Below, piece after piece: positions 1 through 7,143 of a stretch of DNA of 11,914 nt (within the stretch, counting starts at the first letter, position 1; every line of letters starts with the position of its first letter). Both the position numbers and the translations under genes were made by a program. The DNA is taken from positions 1 to 11,914 of the forward strand of contig CAAHEI010000064.1 in NCBI GenBank assembly GCA_900772475.1, given 5' to 3'. The stretch is from Clostridia bacterium. Lineage in GTDB: Bacteria > Bacillota > Clostridia > TANB77 > CAG-465. Under the pieces are notes generated by a model. It was not told where the DNA came from. It did not search any database and was given only the letters and a program-made list of their open reading frames with translations.

Positions 1-89
1 AAATTTATTATGTATATTATAATATAAACAAAAACTAATTTTGTGTTTTTAACTAGTCATAGTCTGAATAGTAACATTAATTATAACAC

Positions 90-128
90 AAAAAATATCC
101 TCAGTTGGAATATAGTCAACTGAGGATA
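90..128 (-). terminator. Rho-independent terminator closing the dcw cluster
   Basis: A perfect 12-bp inverted repeat pairs bases 96-107 with 117-128 around a 9-nt loop. Read on the minus strand, the stem is followed at once by six T (A90-A95 on the plus strand). It lies about 30 nt past the sbp stop codon, so it ends the minus-strand operon. On the plus strand the stem is followed by AAATAAATT rather than a T-run, so the terminator is directional. Confidence 0.9.
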
Positions 129-157
129 AATAAATTATATATTATTAATAATAGCAA

Positions 158-595
158 TTATTCTTTATTATTCTTTATATTATTATTTTCATCACTGTCT
201 TTTTTCTTTTTAGAAAATTTTATATTATTTTTATTAAGTTTAAATCTTCCTTTATTTTCATCAATTTTACCTAATGCTTCATGTCTTATTACAGTAAAGT
301 TATTAAGTAATCTTCCAGTAAATACAATGACTGCTCCAAGATATAAATCTAAATTTAGTTTTGTTCCTATATAAACCAAAAATATGGCTATCAAAGAATT
401 TCCAAAAAAGCCTGTTAAAAATACATTCATCTTAAATTTCTTTTCTATATTTGCAGAAAAAGCCCCAAAAACAGAATCAAGGCAAGCAAGTATTGCAACA
501 GCAATATATTGTGAAAATGAATATGGAACAACAACATTAAGTCCTGTTAAAATACCTGCTATTACAAATAGTAAAAGTATTAATATACCTATCAT
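158..595 (-). CDS. sbp: Small basic membrane protein Sbp (DUF1290 family)
   Basis: A 145-residue integral membrane protein of the DUF1290 family, whose member in Bacillus subtilis is Sbp, found between divIB and ftsA. Its molecular role is not established. Hydrophobic segments lie at about residues 1-23, 29-47, 57-78 and 82-95. The conserved stretch with GRLLNNFTVIRHEAL follows, and then a lysine/asparagine-rich soluble tail from about residue 108 that makes the protein somewhat longer than the roughly 120-residue Bacillus protein. The ATG at 595 has AAAGGAG about 7 nt upstream. The gene begins 12 bp after the DUF881 gene and is the last of the operon before a terminator. Family assignment rests on sequence pattern plus position; function remains unknown. 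Confidence 0.88.
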   Translation of the reverse strand: MIGILILLLFVIAGILTGLNVVVPYSFSQYIAVAILACLDSVFGAFSANIEKKFKMNVFLTGFFGNSLIAIFLVYIGTKLNLDLYLGAVIVFTGRLLNNFTVIRHEALGKIDENKGRFKLNKNNIKFSKKKKDSDENNNIKNNKE

Positions 596-607
596 ATCAT
601 AACTCCT

Positions 608-1390
608 TTATTTATTTACAGTAACTGCAGTTTTAAAAGTAAGATTTCCCTCATACTTAGGAATATTTACTTCTTTTTCTCTGTTCATAGATACCCCTAC
701 ACCCAATTGCTTTAGCATATCAACCACACCATTTTTTATATTCATTGCACTCTCTAAATATTGTGCATTTCCTATTGCTTTTATTTCAAATGGTGCTGCA
801 ACCTTTTGATAATTTACTTGAATAACAGGTCCAACACATCTGATTGCAGATGTAGAGATTATTCTTTGACCATTTACACTTATAGCTTCTGCTCCTGCAG
901 CTTTTAATTCATTTACCACTGTAAGCACATCACTATCATGTACTAATGTATCTGTTCTTGTTGATGTGTCACTAGGTGTTTCGCCATCACTTAGAGTAAT
1001 TATAACACCTTCACCTTTTACATCTGTAGTCCCTGATAGCAAGCTTAAATAATCAATTTGGTTTTTCATTGAAGCAATTAAGCTATTATTTGTAGATGAA
1101 CTATTTTGATATTCTTCAACAACCTTTTGATTTTCATCATATTTGCTTTTTAATTCATTATAATTCCTTTGTAAATTAACTAATTCATCAGAAAGTTGAG
1201 CTTCCCTTTTGCCTTGCAATACCTCTTCAGTATTGCTTATTGTTTTCATTTGTGCAACTAACATTAAACTTAAAAAGAACAAAGCAATACCTATGCATAC
1301 ATAAGTAGCTACTGAATATTTTTTACAAAAGCTTTTTAAAGTATTAAAAAACTTTTTATCCTTTTTTACTTTTTTTTTATTTTCTGTCAA
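608..1390 (-). CDS. DUF881 family protein (YlxW/YlxX-like)
   Basis: A 260-residue single-pass membrane protein of the DUF881 family, like B. subtilis YlxW and YlxX, which sit in the same place between divIB and sbp. It has a lysine-rich cytoplasmic N-terminus (1-25), one membrane segment (about 28-47), a likely coiled coil (about 53-96), then the extracytoplasmic DUF881 domain (about 108-258) with the conserved HDSDVLTVVNELKAAGAEAI stretch at 151-170. No enzymatic residues are evident, and its biochemical role is unknown. The start is TTG: GGAGG lies 11 nt upstream, and the GTG nearer to the SD runs straight into a stop. Bacillus has two such genes here and this cluster has one. Membership is clear; a role in division is inferred from context only. 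Confidence 0.9.
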   Translation of the reverse strand: MTENKKKVKKDKKFFNTLKSFCKKYSVATYVCIGIALFFLSLMLVAQMKTISNTEEVLQGKREAQLSDELVNLQRNYNELKSKYDENQKVVEEYQNSSSTNNSLIASMKNQIDYLSLLSGTTDVKGEGVIITLSDGETPSDTSTRTDTLVHDSDVLTVVNELKAAGAEAISVNGQRIISTSAIRCVGPVIQVNYQKVAAPFEIKAIGNAQYLESAMNIKNGVVDMLKQLGVGVSMNREKEVNIPKYEGNLTFKTAVTVNK

Positions 1391-1406
1391 TTAATTCACA
1401 TCCTCC

Positions 1407-2264
1407 TTAAAAACTTGAATATGTAGGCCTTGTTTTTGTCATATCTATAACGCCTACACTATCTTCTGCAATACTTTGAAGTATTGTTTTTAAAAATACC
1501 ATTTTATACTCTAAATCAGTATCATTTGGAAAAATTATGTTTAGTTTATCATTTATTGTTATGGTTGTCAAGGAATTTTCAAAACTTACCTTTGTTATTT
1601 TTCCACTTATTTCATCTTTTTTAAATTCTTTCTCTATCTTTTTATATATCTCAATTTTTGACAAATCTGTATCATTTATTTTTTTACCAAGCATTACCTC
1701 ATCATCAAAAGTAACTCCTGTAAGTAATATTTCATCATTTTTTTTATTATTAATATCAACCTCTTCTAATATATATCCATCATCACTAAGTGAGAAAAAT
1801 TTGTTATTATCCTTATCGTATGCAAAATATTTTGAAGTTCTTTCCACAACATCAATTTTAATTCCATTTGGAAGTTTTAATTTAAGTTTTATACTTTCGA
1901 CATATGGAAGAGTAGTAACAGCTTTTTTATCACTTGTAAAATATTCAATAAAAATATTTTTTCCAACTTCAATTCCTGCTTTATTTACAATATCTTCTTT
2001 AGAGTATTTCGTAGTTTCATTTAATTCAACATTTTCTAAATTAAAAGTTTTAAGAGTAAGTAACAAATATACCCCAGCAATCATAGCTCCAAAAATTACA
2101 AAGAAAAGAATTATTCTAGCTACTTTTCTTTTTTTCTTTCTTTCTTTTACAGTTACTTTTCCTGAATATTGTATATTACTTCCATTATTTGATTTTTTTT
2201 TGCTATTACTTGTCCCACTTTTTTTATTTGATACATTAGTAGATCTTTTTGTATTTTTTTCCAT
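1407..2264 (-). CDS. divIB: Cell division protein DivIB/FtsQ
   Basis: A 285-residue bitopic divisome protein that, in the known family, binds FtsL and DivIC and helps control septal peptidoglycan synthesis. The N-terminal 49 residues are highly charged (Lys/Ser/Asn-rich) and cytoplasmic. A membrane segment follows at about 50-70, then the FtsQ-type POTRA domain (about 73-142), which contains the LPYVESIKLKLKLPNGIKIDVVER-type strand and turn at 119-142. A beta domain extends to about residue 270. A short C-terminal tail ends in a GVIDMTKTRP motif typical of Gram-positive DivIB. The ATG has AGGTG 6 nt upstream. It begins 9 bp after murG and is followed 16 bp later by the DUF881 gene, the Bacillus order without murB. 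The many AAA codons reflect the overall low GC. Confidence 0.93.
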   Translation of the reverse strand: MEKNTKRSTNVSNKKSGTSNSKKKSNNGSNIQYSGKVTVKERKKKRKVARIILFFVIFGAMIAGVYLLLTLKTFNLENVELNETTKYSKEDIVNKAGIEVGKNIFIEYFTSDKKAVTTLPYVESIKLKLKLPNGIKIDVVERTSKYFAYDKDNNKFFSLSDDGYILEEVDINNKKNDEILLTGVTFDDEVMLGKKINDTDLSKIEIYKKIEKEFKKDEISGKITKVSFENSLTTITINDKLNIIFPNDTDLEYKMVFLKTILQSIAEDSVGVIDMTKTRPTYSSF

Positions 2265-2273
2265 ATATTACAC

Positions 2274-3398
2274 CTACTTTTTTATTACCTCAGATATACA
2301 TTTATATATTTTATTATCTACCCCATTTAAAACAAGTTTAGACGAATTTTCTGACATCATATTAATTATTTTTTCATCTAACATGTATATTATTTTATTA
2401 TATAAAAGGGTAGTAGTAAGGTCTTTTTGTTCTATAATAATTCCAGCATGAGCATCAGATAATACTTTAGCGTTATAATATTGATGATTTTCAGCTGCAC
2501 TTGGAAGTGGTATAAGAATAGAAGGTTTAGAGGCTATTTCAAGTTCTGTAATAGTCATTGCACCAGATCTAGTTATACATATATCTGCAATTTTATACAT
2601 TTTTGGCATATCAAATACAAACTTTTCAATTTTTATATAATCGTCAAGTTTAATATTTTTATCTTTTTCAACTCGTTTCTTCTTTTCTATTATATCATCA
2701 TAATTTTTGTTTCCAGCAACAAGTATTACAAAAAATTCTTCACTTAATTTCTCTACTACCATATCAAAGACAATTTGATTAAATTTCATTGCACCTTGAC
2801 TTCCACCTGTAACTAAAACAATCTTTTTATCTATCTTATCAAATCCAAGCTCTTTTTTACATCTATCTCTATCTAAATTATTTATATCTTCTCTGCTAAA
2901 TTTTGCTGGAGTTCCAGTATATACAACATTATCTTTTCTTTTTAACCTAGTTTTTGCATCAGAAAATCCAACCATAACTTTATCTGCCTTTTTAGCAAGA
3001 AGTTTTACTGAAATTCCGGGAAATGCATTACTTTCATGCAAAACATACGGAACTTTACATTTTTTAGCAGCAAGCATTACAGGACCACAGATATATCCTC
3101 CAGTCCCTATAACTAGATCAGGTTTAAATTCTTTTATTATTTTTACACTATCAGAAATTCCTTTATATGTTTCAGTTACTGCTTTTATATTTTTAAAAGT
3201 TAAACTCCTAATAAGTTTTCCTGTCCTTATATGCTTTATTTCAAATCCAGATTTTTTTACTAGTTCATTTTCAAGACCTGTCTTAGTTCCAATAAATAGG
3301 ACTTCAGTATCAGGTTTGTTCTTTAGTATAATTCCTGCTATAGCAATTGCAGGATTTATATGTCCACCTGTTCCAGCACACGCAAAAATAACTTTCAT
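2274..3398 (-). CDS. murG: MurG, UDP-GlcNAc:lipid I GlcNAc transferase
   Basis: Transfers N-acetylglucosamine from UDP-GlcNAc onto lipid I to make lipid II at the inner face of the membrane (EC 2.4.1.227). The 374-residue length is normal for this GT28 enzyme. The glycine-rich loop GTGGHINPA is at 9-17 and a second one, GTGGY, at 98-102. HESNAFPG at 121-128 corresponds to the HEQN-PG motif, with Ser in the usual Gln position. GGSQGA is at 198-203, RSGAMTITE at 277-285 (usually RAGA-T--E), and the nucleotide-sugar site PSAAENHQYYNA at 299-310. No signal peptide is present, fitting a peripheral membrane enzyme. The ATG has AGAGGAA 6 nt upstream. It lies 20 bp after ftsW and 9 bp before divIB, so it is co-transcribed. 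Confidence 0.97.
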   Translation of the reverse strand: MKVIFACAGTGGHINPAIAIAGIILKNKPDTEVLFIGTKTGLENELVKKSGFEIKHIRTGKLIRSLTFKNIKAVTETYKGISDSVKIIKEFKPDLVIGTGGYICGPVMLAAKKCKVPYVLHESNAFPGISVKLLAKKADKVMVGFSDAKTRLKRKDNVVYTGTPAKFSREDINNLDRDRCKKELGFDKIDKKIVLVTGGSQGAMKFNQIVFDMVVEKLSEEFFVILVAGNKNYDDIIEKKKRVEKDKNIKLDDYIKIEKFVFDMPKMYKIADICITRSGAMTITELEIASKPSILIPLPSAAENHQYYNAKVLSDAHAGIIIEQKDLTTTLLYNKIIYMLDEKIINMMSENSSKLVLNGVDNKIYKCISEVIKK

Positions 3399-3418
3399 AA
3401 ATAATTCCTCTCTTTTTA

Positions 3419-4591
3419 TTAATTTTTTCTACAAGTTCTTGATATATTAAGAAGTATTCCCATTGCACATAAATTTATAAATAAAGCTGTTCCACCATAA
3501 CTAAAGAAAGGTAATGGCATACCAGTTACAGGTACTGTACATGTAACAACAGCTATATTTACCAAAATTTGCAGTGCAAACGCACTTGTAATACCAGTTG
3601 CAAGTAAAGAACCATACATATCTCTAGCCGTTATAGCAATTCTATATCCTCTATATATAAAAAATGAAAATAGTGCAAGCACTGTAACTGTTCCAACAAG
3701 CCCTAATTCTTCACCTAAAACTGAGAATATAAAATCATTTTGGGCTTCTGGAAGCCATAAATATTTTTGTCTACTCTGTCCAAGTCCTCTTCCAAAAATT
3801 CCACCTGAACCAATAGCATATAAACTTTGGGCTGCTTGCCAATTTCCACCTTTTATATCCTCTTCAGGATTTAAAAATGAAACTATTCTATCAAGTCTAA
3901 AAGAGCCACTAGATTCCGTTGAATCACCACTTGGCATGAATATAAATACTGCGAGCATAGCGACTGCAGCTATTATTCCTGCTATGATATATCTTGCTTT
4001 TACTTTTATACCACTTACAAATATTATAGAGCAAGCTGCAACAAACATTACTATTGTACCACTAAGGTGCTTTTGCATAAACATTACTATTACAACTAAA
4101 AGTAGCATTAAAATTGGTATTATATATCCTTTAAAAGAAGTTAGTTTCTTGTAATTTAATGATAAATATGTTGACATTCCAATAACTAATCCTATTTTCA
4201 TTATTTCAGATGGTTGAAAAACAAGAGCACCAAAGCCCAGCCATCTTTTAGCTCCATTTCTTGTTTGACCAAGAGGTGTTAAAACTAAAAGTAAAAGTAC
4301 AAGACATATTATATAAAATAAATATCCCCATTTTTTATACCTTTTATAATCAATATTTGAAATTATTATCATAAAAATAAATCCTATAATTCCAAAGAAA
4401 AGTTGTCTTACTAAAAAATAATTACTATTGTTATAGTTACTAAGTGCATAATATGAGCTTGCTGATGCAACCATAACTATACCTGCACAAAGAAGTATAA
4501 TTATAGTTATAAGCATACCAAAATCCAAATTATTTTTAGTATCTTTTTCGTTATTTTCAGATCCATCAGTAATTAATTTTAATTTTTTCAT
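3419..4591 (-). CDS. ftsW: FtsW/SpoVE-type SEDS peptidoglycan glycosyltransferase
   Basis: A 390-residue polytopic SEDS protein that polymerises lipid II glycan strands at the septum together with a class B PBP. About 25 charged N-terminal residues precede roughly ten membrane segments. SEDS signatures are present: NGAKRWLGFG (112-121), FQPSE (125-129), the PEAQNDFIFSVLGEE block (281-295) with the conserved Asp286 in the region of the catalytic aspartate, and the C-terminal GMPLPFFSYGGTAL (357-370). The HLSGT segment at 175-179 resembles clostridial SpoVE-type sequences. FtsW and SpoVE are paralogues that cannot be separated by motif, so division versus spore cortex use is uncertain; the position between mraY and murG fits either. 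The ATG has AGGTG 4 nt upstream. It begins 11 bp after mraY. Confidence 0.93.
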   Translation of the reverse strand: MKKLKLITDGSENNEKDTKNNLDFGMLITIIILLCAGIVMVASASSYYALSNYNNSNYFLVRQLFFGIIGFIFMIIISNIDYKRYKKWGYLFYIICLVLLLLVLTPLGQTRNGAKRWLGFGALVFQPSEIMKIGLVIGMSTYLSLNYKKLTSFKGYIIPILMLLLVVIVMFMQKHLSGTIVMFVAACSIIFVSGIKVKARYIIAGIIAAVAMLAVFIFMPSGDSTESSGSFRLDRIVSFLNPEEDIKGGNWQAAQSLYAIGSGGIFGRGLGQSRQKYLWLPEAQNDFIFSVLGEELGLVGTVTVLALFSFFIYRGYRIAITARDMYGSLLATGITSAFALQILVNIAVVTCTVPVTGMPLPFFSYGGTALFINLCAMGILLNISRTCRKN

Positions 4592-4602
4592 TTTTCACCT
4601 AC

Positions 4603-5556
4603 TTATACCATATACGCTACAAAACATAATATAGCAGTTATAACCCAAAATAAAATTACAACTTTAGTTTCTTTCATTCCAGACAGTTCTAAATGATGAT
4701 GGAAAGGAGCCATCTTAAATATTCTCTTTCCTTTAGTTAATTTAAAATAAGTAACTTGTAATATAACTGATAATGTATCTATTATACATACAAATGCAAC
4801 TATTGCAAGATATACTTCCATTTTCATCATAATTGCGATTGCAGCTACTGCCCCACCAAGTGCAAGGGAACCTGTATCTCCCATAAATACTTTTGCCGGA
4901 TGAAAATTAAATAATAAAAATGCAAGACATGTTCCAACACTTGAAGCCCCAAGAATTATCATCTCTGTATTTGAATTTTTTACAGCAACTATTGTAAAAA
5001 ATGTCATTATTATTGCAACAACTCCTGATGCAAGACCATCTAGGCCATCTGTTAAGTTTACTGCATTACTTGTACCTATAAGGATAAATGCTATAAATAT
5101 TATAAACGCTCCAACTGATAAGGTAATTGGACTACTAATAAATGGAAGTGTTATATCTGTACCTAGTTTAAAAAACTTAAGATACATGAAAATAAATATA
5201 GCAGTTACAAGCACAAGTCCAAATATTTTTTTAAGAGGAGAAAGACCCTTAGTATTTTTCTTAACTAATTTCTTGTAATCATCTATAAAACCAACTAAAC
5301 CAAATCCAAGTATTGATACTATAGCAAGAAGCAATGTTGGGTATTTTATTGAATTTATTGCAAGTATTATAACTAATACGATAAGCATAATAATTCCTCC
5401 CATTGTTGGTGTTCCCTGCTTTTTTAAATGTTCTTTTGGGCCATCATCCCTTACGACCTGACCTACCTTAAATTTTTTTAGTATTGGCATTACAAAAAGT
5501 CCAACAACAAAGGTAGCAATAAAAGCTACAATTAAATTTAATGTTTGTGTATTCAT
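4603..5556 (-). CDS. mraY: MraY, phospho-MurNAc-pentapeptide translocase
   Basis: Transfers phospho-MurNAc-pentapeptide from UDP to undecaprenyl phosphate, giving lipid I (EC 2.7.8.13). The 317 residues match Gram-positive MraY length and show about ten membrane helices. Hallmarks include KEHLKKQGTPTMGGI (41-55), the aspartate pair in IDDYKK (Asp92/Asp93), NAVNLTDGLDGL (164-175), MGDTGSLALGG (225-235), and the HHH motif in APFHHHLELSG (283-293). All expected active-site residues are visible. The ATG has AAGGAG about 12 nt upstream, a rather long but acceptable spacing. It follows murE after 25 bp; in many Bacillota murF lies between these two genes, and it is missing here. The gene is co-directional with ftsW. 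Confidence 0.97.
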   Translation of the reverse strand: MNTQTLNLIVAFIATFVVGLFVMPILKKFKVGQVVRDDGPKEHLKKQGTPTMGGIIMLIVLVIILAINSIKYPTLLLAIVSILGFGLVGFIDDYKKLVKKNTKGLSPLKKIFGLVLVTAIFIFMYLKFFKLGTDITLPFISSPITLSVGAFIIFIAFILIGTSNAVNLTDGLDGLASGVVAIIMTFFTIVAVKNSNTEMIILGASSVGTCLAFLLFNFHPAKVFMGDTGSLALGGAVAAIAIMMKMEVYLAIVAFVCIIDTLSVILQVTYFKLTKGKRIFKMAPFHHHLELSGMKETKVVILFWVITAILCFVAYMV

Positions 5557-5581
5557 AAGTTTTCTTTCTCCTTCTTTATTC

Positions 5582-7057
5582 TTATTCTATGTTTTTATCT
5601 GGCATACTTTCTGCAAGAGATTTTACAACTTCTCTTTCATCAAAGTGAATTTTTTTGTTATTTTTAAGTATTTGATATGTTTCATGTCCCTTACCAGCAA
5701 GTATTATTATATCATTTTTCCAAGCTATTCTCATTGCAAATTTAATAGCTTCTTTTCTATTTTCTATACATTTATATAATCCATTTGTCTTTTTCATTCC
5801 TTCTTCTATATCTTGCATAATCTTAGAAGGTGATTCATTTCTTGGATTATCTGTTGTAATAACTGTAAAGTCTGCAAGTCTTCCTGCAATCTCACCCATC
5901 ATTGCACGTTTTGGTACATCTCTATTACCTCCACATCCAAAGACACATATAATTCTACCCTTAGCATGTTTTTTTACAGCACCAAGTATTGCTTCTAAAC
6001 TAGATGGTGTATGTGCATAATCAATCATTACAGTAAATGTCTTGTTAATAGGTACTATCTCACTTCTACCAGGTACCTTTACATTTGCAAGAGCAAGTAA
6101 AATAGCATCCATTTGACAATTAAATAAACTACATACTGCTATTGCAGCTAAACTGTTATATATTGTATATTTTCCTGGTATATTAACATGTATAGTTTCT
6201 AGCATTTTATTTACATACATTTTAAATTCAACATAATCTGCATTGATTCTAAGATCCGTTGCGGTAAGATTTACTTGATTATCAAGTCCAAATGTTGCAT
6301 GTTTACATGTTAGCATCTTTATTAATTTTGGTGCATATATATCATCACCATTTACAATTGCAAGATCTGATATATCAAATAATTTTTTCTTTGCCATTAG
6401 ATAATTATCCATTGTTTTATGAAAATCTAAATGATCTTCTGATAAATTTGTAAAAACACTTGCAAAAAAATGTATACCATATACTCTATCAAGTGATAAT
6501 GCATGTGAACTTACTTCCATAACAACATATTCCATGCCACTATCTACCATATCTCTTAATAGCTTTTGTAAATCAAGTGATTCTGGTGATGTTCTTGTTG
6601 CTTCAATTTGTTTATTACCATATGTGTTATATATTGTACCAATCATACCTGTTTTTTTACCTGAAGCATTCATTATATCTCTTATCATATATGCAGTTGT
6701 TGTTTTTCCTTTTGTACCTGTTATTCCAATCATTTTTAATTTACTAGATGGATTATCATAATATGTACTTGCAACAACAGCAAGTGCAATTCTTGAATTT
6801 TCAACTTTAATTATCGTTATACCTTTATCAAGATATTTTGATGTATCTATATCATTTTCAACAATTACACAAATTGCTCCATTACCAATGGCCTCACCTA
6901 TATAATCATTTCCATCTTTTTCATATCCCTTAACTGCAACAAATACATCTTTTTTTTCTATTTTTTTAGAGTCATATTCTATTTTTCCTATTTCAACATT
7001 AGTTGTTCCAATTACTTCATTTGTAGTAAGATTTTCAATTAAATATTGTAAAAGCAT
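5582..7057 (-). CDS. murE: MurE, UDP-MurNAc-tripeptide synthetase (mDAP-type motif)
   Basis: ATP-dependent ligase that adds the third stem-peptide residue to UDP-MurNAc-L-Ala-D-Glu in the cytoplasm. The 491 residues show the Mur ligase order: N-terminal UMP-binding domain with YDSKKI (28-33), central ATPase domain with the P-loop GTKGKT (114-119) and MEVSSHAL, and a C-terminal domain from about residue 335 starting near DYAHTP (346-351). DNPRNESP begins at Asp403. DNPR is the known signature for meso-diaminopimelate, whereas lysine-adding enzymes differ there, so I infer EC 6.3.2.13 and mDAP peptidoglycan. GKGHE is at 455-459. The ATG has GGGAGG 8 nt upstream. An 86-bp gap separates it from the PBP gene and may hold a weak promoter. 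Confidence 0.96.
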   Translation of the reverse strand: MLLQYLIENLTTNEVIGTTNVEIGKIEYDSKKIEKKDVFVAVKGYEKDGNDYIGEAIGNGAICVIVENDIDTSKYLDKGITIIKVENSRIALAVVASTYYDNPSSKLKMIGITGTKGKTTTAYMIRDIMNASGKKTGMIGTIYNTYGNKQIEATRTSPESLDLQKLLRDMVDSGMEYVVMEVSSHALSLDRVYGIHFFASVFTNLSEDHLDFHKTMDNYLMAKKKLFDISDLAIVNGDDIYAPKLIKMLTCKHATFGLDNQVNLTATDLRINADYVEFKMYVNKMLETIHVNIPGKYTIYNSLAAIAVCSLFNCQMDAILLALANVKVPGRSEIVPINKTFTVMIDYAHTPSSLEAILGAVKKHAKGRIICVFGCGGNRDVPKRAMMGEIAGRLADFTVITTDNPRNESPSKIMQDIEEGMKKTNGLYKCIENRKEAIKFAMRIAWKNDIIILAGKGHETYQILKNNKKIHFDEREVVKSLAESMPDKNIE

Positions 7058-7089
7058 TTTCTTTGCCTCCCTTTATTTTAATACATTAA

Positions 7090-7098
7090 ATTATATCA
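7090..7098 (-). promoter_or_regulatory. Possible extended -10 promoter for murE
   Basis: In the 86-bp gap between the PBP gene and murE the minus strand reads TGATATAAT, a perfect -10 with the TGn extension. The best -35 candidate 17 nt upstream is only TTTTAA. A start would fall about 25-30 nt before the murE ATG, leaving room for its GGGAGG ribosome binding site. AT-rich DNA gives such matches by chance, so this is tentative. Confidence 0.35.
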
Positions 7099-7143
7099 CA
7101 TAACACTATCTTTTAAAACTTATAATTATAAATTATATAAATT

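Noticed and set aside
29..50. A small plus-strand hairpin followed by TGTTTTT as a terminator
   Set aside because: The stem is only 5 bp, of which four are A-T pairs, and no plus-strand gene precedes it in the window.
1537..2451. A 304-codon open frame on the plus strand
   Set aside because: It lies antisense to divIB and the end of murG, encodes a low-complexity Phe/Ser/Leu-rich sequence as expected from the complement of Lys-rich genes, and has no family motif.
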